NCBI GenBank assembly: GCA_003427395.1
Contig: BFEA01000265.1
Span: 497,544 to 561,543, forward strand
DNA length: 64,000 bases
Source of the DNA: Chara braunii
Taxonomy: Eukaryota; Streptophyta; Charophyceae; Charales; Characeae
Direction: 5' to 3'
Shown here: positions 47,101-56,520 of the stretch, in pieces
Layout of the letters: every line of letters starts with the position of its first letter
Position numbering within the stretch: position 1 is the stretch's first letter
Notes under the pieces: model-generated
What the model was told of the DNA's origin: nothing
Seen by the model: the letters and a program-made list of their open reading frames with translations, nothing else
Database searches by the model: none
Translations under genes and position numbers: made by a program

Positions 47101-48786
47101 TTTAGAAAATTACGTATTTTAAAATTACGTATTATAGAACTAAACAAAATGATGATGATGACGAGATAGCGAGAGGAACCGCCGTCCGAAGATATTCGAC
47201 AACATAAGAGGAAGGAAGGAAAGAGAGAGAGAGAGAGAGAGACGGTGGTATCGACGAGGAAGAGATGTTGGCAACGAGATTTCGGACCCTGAAATCACTG
47301 ATTACAAAAAGAAAGGACGGATAACAGAGTGCAGGGCGGAGGAGAGCGCAGAGAGGGGATGAGCAGAGAGAGGAAGAAAGGCGTACAGACGGGCGGAACT
47401 TCGCGGGCGAAATGATCTAAAGCAGGGGAACGCGCAGATAGAAGGGGACGGGTCCAAGGGGAACGCACAGATAAAAGGAGACGGGTCCAAAAAGAAGACG
47501 AAGGACAGAACAAAGGCTAAGCCCCAACAGAAAGAAAAGATGAAGATGGAAGGACAGAACAGACGACAGAACGTGAAGGAAACGGGGGGGAGAAGGAGGT
47601 CGTGGGAGGAAAGAGAAAGGGAGAGTCGCATTATGAGAGATAGTAACAGACTCTTCGGACCAGGGAGAAGGGACGCGAATGGGATGACAAAAAAACAGGA
47701 CGGATGATAGTCAGGTCGGAACGGAAGGACAGCAGAAGAAAGACGAGGCAGTCGAAGAGGGAAAGCGAAAACAGCGAAGAAGAAACAAGGAACGAAGGGA
47801 CAACATAGCCTCATGATTTGAGTGTGAGAATGAGAGGAAAGACGAGGAAGAGGCCGGGAATGGAAGACAAACAAAACGGATAAAGTAGGGAAAGGGGGGA
47901 CGAAAACGAAAGGCAGAAATCGAGGGGGGGGGAGGGGGGGAAAGGGAGGGGGGAGGGGAGGGGGAGTATAACCAGACAAAATGTAGAGGAAAGAAAAAAG
48001 AAAAAAGAAAAAGAGAAAGAGAAAGGGGAGAAAATGGGAGATGCGGAAACAGGTGGCCTAGGGTAGGGAATGAGATCGTAGAGCTTAGGAAAACAAGGAC
48101 GACGAAAAAAGAGAGAGAGAGAGAGAACGAGAGAAGAGAAAGCTAAGGCAAGAGGAAAGACAGAGAAATGAAGATATATAGAGAGAGAGAGAGAAAGTGA
48201 GAGAAAGAGAGAGAAAGAGAAAGACGGAGAGAAAGAGAGGGAGAGAGAGCGAAAGAGAGAAAGTGGGAGAAAGAAAGAGAGACGGAGAGAAAGAGAGATG
48301 GGGAGAGTGAAAGAGAGGAAGTGAGAGAAAAAGAAAGGGAGACGGAGTGAAAGAGGGAGGGAGAGAGAGTGAAAAAGAGAAAGTGAGAGAGAGAGAGGAA
48401 GTGAGAGAGAGAGAAAGAAAGAAGAGAAAACATTATACGTACCAGAACTTGAATTCAGGAAGACGTCGGATAAAAGGCTTGAACTCATCGCTATTTTTGC
48501 TGGGCAGCGCTGGTCCGTCGCCATCTGGCTCCTGTTTAGGAGACAAGAAACCTATTAACAAGTTGAGGATGTAAATACCGAGAGCGTACGTCACGATGTA
48601 GAACCCTCTGAGGTAGTAAACCCGCGTCGAGTAAATAATAGCCACGACCAAAGATCCTAACCATCGTGCAGCAGGATGAGGAGTCGATTTGTCTAAGTAG
48701 TACTGGAACTGCCGCCCAAGTTTTTCCCGCCATTTCAGAATGCTGGATCTGCTCGTCGACGCCGCGTCACCAGGAAAAGCACTCAT
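36129..48786 (-). CDS. RER1: RER1: Golgi-to-ER retrieval receptor, three coding exons
   Basis: RER1 is a small four-span membrane protein of the early Golgi. It returns ER membrane proteins and unassembled subunits to the ER in COPI vesicles. Coding exons on the minus strand are 48786-48443, 38108-37928 and 36197-36129; joined they encode 197 residues, about the usual family length. Exon 1 carries the start, the YYLDKSTPH motif, two hydrophobic spans (about residues 44-60 and 62-82) and the hallmark [16 protein letters not shown]. Exon 2 carries the third and fourth spans with [14 protein letters not shown], then [19 protein letters not shown]. Exon 3 adds a basic, proline-rich tail, KYSGK to FRD, and TAG. 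Splice sites are TG|GTACGT to GCAG|G (phase 2) and CAG|GTCAGT to GCAG|AAG (phase 0). [15 protein letters not shown] is closer to plant than to animal RER1 (family knowledge). The frame is intact throughout, so the gene is probably functional. UTR limits are not determined. Confidence 0.95.
37928..38108 (-). CDS. RER1: RER1 exon 2 (third and fourth membrane segments)
   Basis: 181 bases: one base completing Trp115, then 60 codons ending in Gln. The acceptor is a pyrimidine run followed by GCAG at 38112-38109, and the donor is CAG|GTCAGT at 37927. It holds two hydrophobic spans separated by the strongly conserved FDVPVFWP turn, then the basic [15 protein letters not shown] stretch. Confidence 0.95.
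38109..41263 (-). other. RER1 intron 1, 3' part: unassigned DNA with short tandem repeats
   Basis: No gene is recognised here apart from the intron itself. It holds three units of a 28-base repeat (39402-39485), diverged copies of a block containing TTTTATAATCCG (39560-40110), and a 69-base tandem duplication (40480-40615). The last makes a 126-codon plus-strand open frame (40246-40626) look repetitive. I see no codon-level evidence that this frame is used. Confidence 0.5.
41264..41450 (+). ncRNA. U2: U2 spliceosomal snRNA-like sequence inside RER1 intron 1
   Basis: The first 90 bases follow U2 closely. They hold the stem I region CGGCCTTCTGGCTAAGATCA, a branch-site recognition segment keeping TAGTA, and TCAGTTTAATATCTGAT of stem IIa. 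The following GGTCCATCGGGCC hairpin is of plant U2 type. After ATATTAAA the Sm-site position reads AATTAATTTACC rather than a clean A-U-rich AUUUUUG site, and the 3' half is hard to align. I see no plant snRNA upstream element or TATA box at the expected distances. It is probably a pseudogene or a very divergent copy. The strand is opposite to RER1. Confidence 0.7.
41550..41657. mobile_element. Palindromic TA-flanked miniature element, copy 1 (variant)
   Basis: About 108 bases bounded by TA on both sides. The right end, read inward on the minus strand, is CCGTCTTCCCCCGAACAC; the left end matches with single changes. The arms form a long hairpin around GCGTT and CCCT cores. It begins about 100 bases after the U2-like sequence. 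The family is described in the findings. Confidence 0.7.
42117..42361. mobile_element. 245-bp miniature inverted-repeat element, TCA target duplication
   Basis: Starts GGGCATACTCACAC and ends in the exact reverse complement GTGTGAGTATGCCC. It is flanked by TCA at 42114-42116 and 42362-42364. Removing it with one TCA restores the tRNA-like unit seen intact upstream. Subterminal arms pair further (CGGCCAGATCG against CGATCTGGCCG). GG-starting ends with a 3-bp duplication resemble PIF/Harbinger elements, but TCA is not their usual TWA target, so the superfamily is uncertain. Confidence 0.75.
42131..42239. mobile_element. Palindromic TA-flanked miniature element, copy 2 (nested)
   Basis: Lies inside the 245-bp GGGCATACTC element. 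The right arm is typical (ACCGGGCGTTCTGTTCGGGT, then GAAGACGG). The left arm is slightly decayed (TCGTCGTTACCCGAATAAAA). TA borders are at 42131-42132 and 42238-42239. Confidence 0.75.
42772..43420 (+). repeat. Two successive tandem duplications (94 bp and about 176 bp)
   Basis: Two 94-base units starting CGCTGACAGAAGTCCCC fill 42772-42958. They are followed by two units of about 176 bases starting CGCTAAACTCTCACACATCTC. The second of these contains a palindromic element at 43194-43302, while the first has an empty site. Short open frames here are by-products of the duplications. Confidence 0.75.
43194..43302. mobile_element. Palindromic TA-flanked miniature element, copy 3 (best preserved)
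   Basis: Both arms read inward as CCGTCTTCACCCGAATAG, then AACGCCCGG and so on, for about 45 bases around a centre of about 17 bases. TA borders are at 43194-43195 and 43301-43302. The adjacent tandem unit shows the same flanking sequence with a single TA and no element, which proves insertion and the TA duplication. Confidence 0.85.
43683..43793. mobile_element. Palindromic TA-flanked miniature element, copy 4
   Basis: The ends are CCGCCTTCACCCGAA and the inverse of CTGTCTTCTCGCCCAAATAG, with TA on both sides. The CGCCCGGTCATTATAGC arm is conserved and its partner arm is more diverged. Confidence 0.75.
44073..44175 (+). repeat. (TC)n microsatellite with a TG-rich end
   Basis: About 35 uninterrupted TC dinucleotides, followed by TGTGTGTGCG and a second short TC run. 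It lies in RER1 intron 1; on the sense strand it is a GA run. Confidence 0.9.
45267..45331. other. Assembly gap
   Basis: 65 Ns flanked by GA-rich and G-rich low-complexity sequence. It is probably a homopolymer or purine tract that could not be assembled, within RER1 intron 1. Confidence 0.95.
45983..46092. mobile_element. Palindromic TA-flanked miniature element, copy 5 (variant)
   Basis: The left end is TACCTTCTTCGCCCGAATAC and the right arm is GCATTCGGGGGAAAAAGATGG. Inner arms GTATGGTCATTATAGCTGTA pair with TACAGCTATAATTACCGTAC. The right TA is lost. More diverged half-copies of the GAACATAACGCACCC subtype lie just upstream at about 45740-45835 and 45930-45982. Confidence 0.65.
46362..46458. 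mobile_element. Palindromic TA-flanked miniature element, copy 6
   Basis: The ends CCGTCTTGACCGGAATAGAA and TTCTATTCGGGTGAAGACGG lie between TA dinucleotides. The centre (about 45 bases) is unrelated to the other copies, so the ends rather than the core define the family. Confidence 0.7.
47150..48425. repeat. 1.2-kb purine-rich strand-asymmetric tract with (GA)n
   Basis: The plus strand is almost all A and G, ending in about 300 bases of imperfect GA repeat (48108-48424) with units such as GAGAGAAAGAGAGA. It ends about 20 bases from the RER1 intron-1 donor, so the transcript begins its intron with a very long pyrimidine tract. The Leu/Ser-rich open frames on the minus strand are artefacts of this composition. 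Confidence 0.85.
48443..48786 (-). CDS. RER1: RER1 exon 1 (start codon and first two membrane segments)
   Basis: Encodes residues 1-114 plus two bases of Trp115. The first ATG of the open frame is at 48786-48784 and gives a serine-rich N-terminus followed by the conserved cytosolic block. Two GT dinucleotides lie 5 bases apart at the 3' end. Only TG|GTACGT joins exon 2 in frame to give EFKFWYQFTRAF; the later one, TAC|GTATAA, would shift the frame. Confidence 0.95.
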
Positions 48787-48834
48787 CGCGCCACGTGTTC
48801 TCCTCTCCCAACCCCCACCACGTCAATCAGATAG

Positions 48835-48930
48835 TCCACACCCCTGCACTTACCCCCCTTTTACACCCCTGGACTCGCCCCCCTTATTCACCCCTGTACT
48901 TGCCCCCCTTTTACCCCCGAATGATGACAA
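48835..48930 (-). promoter_or_regulatory. RER1: G-run tandem repeat just upstream of the RER1 start
   Basis: On the sense (minus) strand there are at least seven runs of 4-6 G, spaced 5-15 bases, arranged as three diverged units of about 30 bases. It lies 50-150 bases upstream of the ATG, so it is 5' UTR or core promoter. A TATA-like CTATATTG lies just beyond, near 48925. The spacing fits a G-quadruplex. A role in transcription or translation of RER1 is inference. Confidence 0.5.
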
Positions 48931-49079
48931 TATAGTGGCACAGAAACGATTAACGATACACGCCAACCGGAGTAGACAGAGCACCAAGACAGACAGTAAG
49001 AACGCGCAGGCGAGAGAGGTGAGTGCTCGTAGGGCTGCCGCTGCCAGAATGGATGGACAAGAAAGAATGATCGGTCAAA

Positions 49080-49940
49080 AATGGCGCAACATCACGGACG
49101 GACAGAGGAAAAGGCGCTGCGGCCCTTTCTGTGCTTGTTTGCGCTTTTCCTCTGCCAGGGGAAAAAATTCAAGGGTCTTCGCCTCTCCCAATCCCTCTCG
49201 CTACCAGCTGCCCTATACCTTGTCTTCTTCGTTCCTTTCTCTCTTCTCCCCTCCCTCCTCTTCTCTCTCCTCCTCTCTCCTCTTTCCAACACCGAAGAAT
49301 GGGAAGTAGGGTCACTGCGCAATCCGGCTGGGAAGCACAACCGGGAAGTGCGTGGCCGCTTATTCTTGACAAAGGGCGACGTCTCTGCTTCTTTACGTTC
49401 CACGACGTCCGTGCTCAGCGGCGCGCACACCCCCTCCCGCTCCCCCGCCCGCTCCCCACGGGCAAAAGGCCTACCCTTGCACACCTCTCATTATGGGGTT
49501 CTTCTTCTCAGAAAGCCACAAACCTCTTCAGTCGCCTTGCCGACCACCACGCCTTCCTGCTCGAAAACACACCCGTACTGCTGCGCGAAGTACGCACAAA
49601 TCTCCTCCTCCTTTCCCGCCCAAAAAGACGGAAAGAAAAGGATCTTCCCGCGTTCCGGTCCTCACGGACATCCCCCTCCCTCTGCCAACTGCTACTCTTG
49701 GCAATCACGAGATCTCTGTGTTTCTTACTTCATTTTATTTACTGCATCGCTCTTTGCTCGGCCGCCTCAGAGGCCACATCGCGTCTGATCCCCGCCGTCA
49801 GCGACTTGCAATCGTCGCTCGTACGCGGATCGGGGCGCCTCCCCTTCGTCAGCGGCGTGCAATCGTCGCTCGTCGCGTACAGAATCTCACAGCTCTCAAC
49901 AAGCAGAAGATGTAATCAATCAAGTCAAGAAAGCTGGTAA
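49080..49940 (+). other. GC-rich stretch open in several frames, unassigned
   Basis: Frames of 235 (49081-49788) and 269 codons (49131-49940) overlap on the plus strand, with a 130-codon frame opposite. They are Ser/Pro/Leu- or Arg/Glu-rich and low in complexity. I recognise no domain. Simultaneous openness in three frames suggests GC-driven lack of stops rather than a gene. It lies 300 bases beyond the RER1 start and could be its promoter region or the first exon of a divergent gene. Confidence 0.25.
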
Positions 49941-50295
49941 CATGGCGCCATGCTGAGGTCTGATTCGCCCATACCTTAGGGCTCAGCGGAGAAGGCTGTG
50001 AGTGGCCCTGGAGGACTGGTGCTTCAAGCTGGGCACGAGAGAAAACGCCACTTGCCGGTGGAGCAAGCAGAGCCTCTGCCTCGCCTCCCGTGGAGTGCCG
50101 AATTGACGGGAGCAGATAGCCTGGCCTTTCGATAGGCCCAGCTTTGCGTAGAGCCTAATCAGTGTCGTGTGCACCTCGCCCGCTTGTCCACCCAGCCTGT
50201 GCCCTACAGCAGACGCCGCGGCTTCCTGTCATTCGCCTCTCAGTTGACCCAGCCCGTGCACGGCCCGGCAACGAGAACGACAAGCTATTCGGCTC

Positions 50296-50405
50296 GGACA
50301 TGGATAGACTCTGCTTAGACCACAACCACCATAACATAACATAGGCCCAACCCACATGGATACTCTGCTTAGACCACAACCACCATAACATAACTTAGGC
50401 CCAAC
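50296..50405 (+). repeat. 55-base tandem duplication
   Basis: ACTCTGCTTAGACCACAACC and ACCATAACATAAC, then TAGGCCCAACC occur twice in direct succession. Confidence 0.85.
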
Positions 50406-50639
50406 CCTCACGGACAGACTGGGGCGTAGCTGCGGCCTCACTACTAAAGGCCAAGGTCCGACCGTTCTGGAAAGCACGATGTTGGTGCAAAAAAAGACCA
50501 GGTTCTCCGTTTTATTCCTGGGGAAAAACACATGCTGCGAGTCGGGCCCACCCACAGTCATAGTGGGGGTCTTACGTGGCATGTGCCGAGAACAGGGTAG
50601 CACCGTAAGATATGAGTAAGGGACGATGATCTTCGGGGA

Positions 50640-51790
50640 ATCAAAACCTCAAAACAATTTATTCACCATGGGCATGCGAACTCATCACAAAATATTATAA
50701 CACTCACAACCAAGATCCTGCATAAGATAGGAGTTCACTTGCATCGAGTAGGACAACCAAGCTAGACAAAGCAGCAATGGAAAAAAGATAAATTCCCAGC
50801 AACTAACTCAGAAAAGAGTTGTGTGAACCTAAAACACACACATCACCATCATCATCATCAGCAGCAGCAGCAGCATCCTCAATCAACATGCATTGAGTCA
50901 GTCTTACGTCCTATTTGTGCCTACACGTGCATACTTATATGTTTATTCCCCCACCGCTACGTAGTTCCTCCAACCTTAACCTATTAATTCGACCATGACT
51001 AGTTCACCCTTCATTGTCTCTCCCCCATTCGGGCACAATGGCACTATCCGACGTTACAACTCAAGCGTATAGCTAGCGCAACATTGCAACCGAGATCAAA
51101 GAGGTGGAAGAAATATGTTGCTCAATTTCATAAGTATCGAGTGTTAGCACAGATAAAGAGAAAGCAAATAAATAAGGTAAGGAAGGATCATAATTTTTAC
51201 AAGGTTTGTATCAATCGACCACAAAAGTACTGACCTTTAGGAAAGAAATCATTCACTCATGCATGCAAATGCATTGCTAGACATTCTAACACTTACAAAT
51301 AAGGTAATGCATAAGACAAAAGTTCACATGCATTAACTCAAAAAAATAAGATAAAAAAGTAATTAAAAATAAATAGTAATTAAAAATAAATAATTTTTCA
51401 ATAACTTACTCATAAGAGATCCTTGTGCAGCCAGAATACACAATATCATCATCATCATCATCATCATTATCATTTTCAATCAACGTGCGTCGAATCAAGT
51501 TCACTTCTTATCTGCGCTATCACGAGCATACTTATTCACTCCTTCCTCCACCATCGCTCAACTCCTCCGACTTCAACGTACCCGACCCCACCACAAATAG
51601 CTCGGTCCACGTTATAACTTCACCCAATCAGTCGAATGAGACGAGGTTATGAGCATTGTAACTCATTGGTAAAGTTAGCACAACATTGCAATATAAACCA
51701 AAAAGATGGGAGAGAACAAGTTGTTTGAATTTATATGTATCAAGGTATCAATGCAAATAGCAGAGAAGTATAGAGATAAGGTAGAGACGG
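50640..51790 (+). repeat. Diverged tandem duplication, period about 590 bases
   Basis: Blocks in 50640-51180 and 51235-51790 correspond in order: TTATTCACC/TCATTCACTCATG, CATAAGA(T/C)A(G/A)(G/A)AGTTCAC, (CAT)n microsatellites, TCAATCAACRTGC, GAGCATACTTAT, TAGCGCAACATTGCAA/TTAGCACAACATTGCAA. The second copy holds GTAACTCATTGGTAAAGTTAG, which looks like a weak A box. No protein is recognised. Confidence 0.6.
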
Positions 51791-51799
51791 AGGTAGAGA

Positions 51800-53480
51800 C
51801 AACGAAATTAAGAAAAAAATAAATGAGGAAGAGGCATAAACAACGAAATTAAGAAAAAAATGATGCCCATAAGATCTATAAAAGTTATGTTGGTCGGCCG
51901 AGAAGCAATAGCAACACTGATAGTTATAACAGTTATAATAACAAGGTAAGAAGTTATACAACCAGTATTAGTATGTAATGCACCTACGATAACATGAAAA
52001 ATCAATTTTTGATTTTCATCATCTTTATCAAACAAACACGTACACACAACAACAATAACATTGGTCGATAATATGAAATCGATTTGCAGGAGTGTACATC
52101 ACACAGTAGTCTTAAACCACCAGTATATTGACGCATGTTATTGCTAAGGTGTATCCTCGTATACGCCAAGTTTTGCTGACACGCAAGCACGACGTTTTTT
52201 ATTTTACTTTGCTTAGAGTCGCCAACCAATTTAGTCTGGTAGTTCCAAACCTCTAAACTTTTCAAAATGAATCAAGATTCATAAGTTTGACTGTGTCATA
52301 TGCTAACACGATTAGGTAACTGAGACTTTCGCATTTAATTCGTTGTTAATGGACTGAAACTAAAATTAGGGGAAGGTTAATATTTTGTGTTTTTTATTTT
52401 TTTTGCTAGTTTTTGTTTTAGGTCATAGTTGTTGTGTGTTAAAATTATTATTTTTTAAATTGTTGAAAATTTCTCCATTTATATTTTTGAAAATTTTAAA
52501 ATTTTCAAAATCCGGATTGAACGAATTTTGACAAAATTTATACGAAACTATACCTTTGCCTTGGGGTTTTGTATTGTATTTATTTATTTTTTTGTTAATT
52601 AATATGATTTTCAATGTTCACTCTATATATCAATGACAAGTCTGATTGAAACGCCCGTTGAATTTTCTTACAAATCGCAAGACAAATTTATAAAAATTAA
52701 GGTATCGTTTCACCAACTCTCTATAATTGTGGTGTAAGTCAGATCAACACAACAAGAATAATTGGTTGGTAATAAAAAAAAAAGTAACAACAAAAATAAT
52801 TATAAAAACTATATTAGTACGAATGAAAAATTAACACATTATTATTATTATTATTATTATTTTTTTCACTTACAATGCATGTATTTTTTTATATTGTCGA
52901 TAGTTTGTTTTGCCCCTGTTTTTAGCATTTTTACTGTTATAAGGGAGATTGTTATTGTGGTTTTTGTATCAAACTATTGTTGTTATTAAACATATTATCA
53001 CGTTTTTTCAAACTTTGTATGATTATCATTTATGGATAGGAATAAATACAATGAATAATTCAAATTATGAAGCGCACATTTAAATTTTGCTGGATTTTAT
53101 TTGAGTTAAAAACAACACATAATATTTTGACGATATAAGGTCTGTTTAGAAAATGACACATTTGTGGTTATAAGAAGGTGATGTTTATTATGATAAAATT
53201 TTACATACACACGTAAGAGAAGTGAAGGGAGCAACGAGCTGGGACAATAAATATGAGACCATATTTGAGACTAGAGATATGAGATAACTTGAAGAGGTGA
53301 AACGAAAGGTATGAAATAAGAGATGAGACTGGGTTGAAATGAAACTCAGAGTTGCAGTGACAATCCTTAAATTTATATGTCAGTCAGAGCATGCCAAGGT
53401 ACCGGGGCTAATTTATTTGTTTGAACATAATATTGGGTGATTATAGTAGTCGTTTTTAATTTAATTTAATTTTTATTATC
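51800..53480. other. Unassigned AT-rich DNA with a lone TTAA-element end
   Basis: TTAAACCACCAGTATATTGA at 52114-52133 matches the ends of the TTAA-flanked elements, but no partner end is found nearby. A (TTA)n run lies at 52839-52861. No gene is recognised. Confidence 0.5.
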
Positions 53481-53664
53481 TTAAACCACCAGTACCTTTG
53501 TCGGTTCGAAAAATAATGGGCCTCCGACCTTTCAGGAGGTCTAAATGAAACGACAATTGCCGATCAGATTTATCAACAACAGTCGTTGTCGGGCCCAACA
53601 TCCTAAAAGTTCGGAAATAGGCTAAAACTTGTGAAATGAAACGAAAAAGGTACCAGTGGTTTAA
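53481..53664. mobile_element. TTAA-flanked miniature element, ACCACCAG ends, copy 2
   Basis: ACCACCAGTACCTTT and the inverse AAAGGTACCAGTGGT lie between TTAA at 53481-53484 and 53661-53664. At 184 bp it is shorter than copy 1 and shares only the terminal bases. Confidence 0.7.
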
Positions 53665-54599
53665 ACTATTTTTTTACAATACATCAAATTCATATCAAAG
53701 AGGTCAGTGCGGGTGACCTCATTATTTTATAAAGTTTATTTTTTCACTTTAGTTAAGTTCAACAATACAAAAACTAGCACATGGTATGACAACGCAACCA
53801 CACCCACAAAAAAAAAAACAAAGGAGGTAGGTTGAGGAGCGAAGGTACGGGCGAATAGCGTAGTGCTCCAGTGTCATTGTCCGCTCGCGCGAATAGCTCG
53901 CTAGGCGCCATAGACCATCGACCTCGCCGCCATGACGAGGAATGGAAGAAGCTTCGCCCTCTACCTCTCCGGAAGAGGGGCTATACCCCTAAGGCGACAA
54001 CCTCACCCTGGTAGTCCATAGTCACAAGGTAGTTAGTTATTCCTTAGCAGAGCGACATGTAGTATTAGCAATGCATAGCGCTCACTGGACGAAGGAGAGG
54101 CCATGTCGGAAGCTATGGGGTGAATGAATGTGCAATAAGAGTGTAGGTGTCATGGCAATCTCGTCCGAATAGGGCAAGGCGGGAAGACCTCAAGAAGAGC
54201 AAAATGGCACGAACGTATCGTACAACGAGGAATGTCACGAAGTACTAGGGTAGGTTCATGTGGATCGAATAAGACGAAATTATTTCCATCCGGGTAACTA
54301 CACGATCGACTCGAGAGAACATTAGGTTAATAAAAAAAGCAAACGAGTTACCACGGTAATGAAAGAATCGAGGTCGAATTACCATGGGTAAGAAAAATTG
54401 GAGTTAATCCAGAGGGTAGAAAGATTACGGTAACAAAGGCGGAGGTATCGATCTACGGTCAGGAGCGTAGACTAATAATAGACTATTCTCGGATGTCATG
54501 AGTACATCTCGCTGCCACGTGGCACGAGGGCAGATAAATTAGACAAGTTTTGTGGAAAGGAAAAAAGAGTAACCACGCGGTTATTTCCTTTATACAGGG

Positions 54600-56520
54600 A
54601 ATTGAAGGACTCAATATTTGCACACACAGCGCTGTACTGGCTCGAGGGGATCGATCCTGGGAGGCACTACGACGAGGGCGAGAACCAATTAAGAGGTACG
54701 GATACCAAAACCTCAAGATCGAAGAACTAAAGGGCAACCACAATCGAGCCATCATGCTCACGTTGTACAGAACGAGGTAGGACACGACCAACCCATATAT
54801 GCACAGGAGGGAGCCTTTGTACATGGCCCAACTCCAACGATGAGAGCAGACGGGAGGCTCCAGTAAAAGCCTCAGTTCCAACCACAGACCAACGGCTTAG
54901 TTGAGTGGAGTTCACATGGGGCTGCCCTCTAGGACGCACATTGGAACAAAGATGCAGTACCAGGGGTAGGCCCTTCCCTGTTGCCTCCTTGGGCTCCAAG
55001 GAGAGATTGGCCAGGGCACGACATGGGTTACAGACAACACACTGGGCTAAATCCGGATAGATCGGCTACACTGCTGGTACATGGAGTTTGCGGCCAGAGG
55101 ATCAATCCCAATATCAGGAACGAAATAGCGAACTCGCTGATGCCACCGCTTGGTACAACTGAGAACTGGTTGTGAACTTACCAGGAGACTAAAAGTTTGC
55201 AATCAGGTGTACAATGCACTTTGCTCCTTATAAAGGGGTAACGAGAGCCAGATAGTTAGCGGACACGAGGGGACCATGGATTTCCCTTCTGGAGGAGGCG
55301 TGTATTACTCACCCTACCCCTCCTTGTCGCTAGAGGAGCTCTCGAAAAGCAGAGAGTCGGTGAGTAAATGCTATGACGACGGGGTATGCCCTGACGACAA
55401 CAATCTTTGGAAAGTGGTACAAGATGCACAAGGAAAGAGATTCGTGGTGAACGAAGCTGTTAACAGCGTAAAGGAGCAATGGGTGGACGACAAAGAGGTT
55501 GTTCCACCCTATGACTAAGAGAGGCAGAGTCAAATTTGAAGGCCCCAACGTTACCTCTTATGTTGCCAGGGCCAAGGAAATTGCGGAATGGTTAATCTAG
55601 CAAAAAGAGATGAAGATTACGCTGGGAACAAATGAGTTTTAAGTTCTGTTTAAACCAAAACTGTCCAAACAGGAGATGCAGGACGTTAGGATTCAAAAAG
55701 TCGAGACTTGATTCTGGATCATAGCCTTGAGAGTTCCGCTAGACGCATACTACTACCTGGAAAGTGCAGTGAAAGAAATCTTTGGAGAATTCCTAGAGAT
55801 GCACTCTCTGGAATATGACAAGAAGAGGCTAAAGTTGATTGATATCAAGTTCGAGATGCCTCCGACAGCTCGGGCCAAGATTGATGATGAACTCATTATC
55901 CAATCTCCGAAAAAGAGACATGTGGAATGTGGAGGTAGTCTCACCTTACACCAAATGGTGCCGTTGGTGTAAGTGGTACTATCACACTGAAGATAATTGT
56001 CCGAGATACAAGCAAAGCGAAGAGGGGCGTGGGGGAAACAAAGGCAGACAGGGAGGACACAAAGCGTGTTGTCGGAGCACCTGCTGAACCAAGTCGGAGT
56101 GGGGAGGGAGGACACAGAGGAGGTGAGGGGGACGAACGATGGCCCCAGTTCAGAGGTACGGATGCCAGAACCTCAAGATCGAAGAACTAAAGGGCAACCA
56201 CAACCGAGCCATCATGCTCACGCTGTACAGAACGAGGTAGGACATGACCAACCCATATACTCACAAGAGGGAGCCTTTGTACATGGCCCAACTCCAGGGA
56301 TGAGAGCAGACGGGAGGTTCCGGCAAAAGCCTCAGTTCCAGCCACATACCAGCGGCCCAGTTGAGTGGAGTTCACAGGGGGTTGCCCTCCAGGATGCACA
56401 GTGGAACAGAGATGCAGTTTCAGCGGTAGGCCCGTCATTGTTGCCGCCTTGGGCTCCAAGGAGAGATTGGTCAGGGCACGATATGGGTTACAGACAACAT
56501 ACTAAGCTAAATCCGGGTAG
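54600..56520 (+). repeat. Duplicated ORF1 block inside the LINE
   Basis: About 400 bases starting GAGGTACGGAT(A/G)CCA(A/G)AACC at 54694 recur at 56153 with few differences (AACTAAAGGGCAACCACAA, TGAGAGCAGACGGGAGG, TTGGGCTCCAAGGAGAGATTGG, GGGTTACAGACAACA). The spacing is 1.46 kb. The copy at 56.1 kb is in the expected place after the zinc knuckle; the upstream one is extra. Confidence 0.8.

Noticed and set aside
47302-48524. 225- and 237-codon Leu/Ser/Pro-rich minus-strand frames
   Set aside because: They are driven by the purine-rich tract; the repetitive composition has no domain, and the region is RER1 intron.
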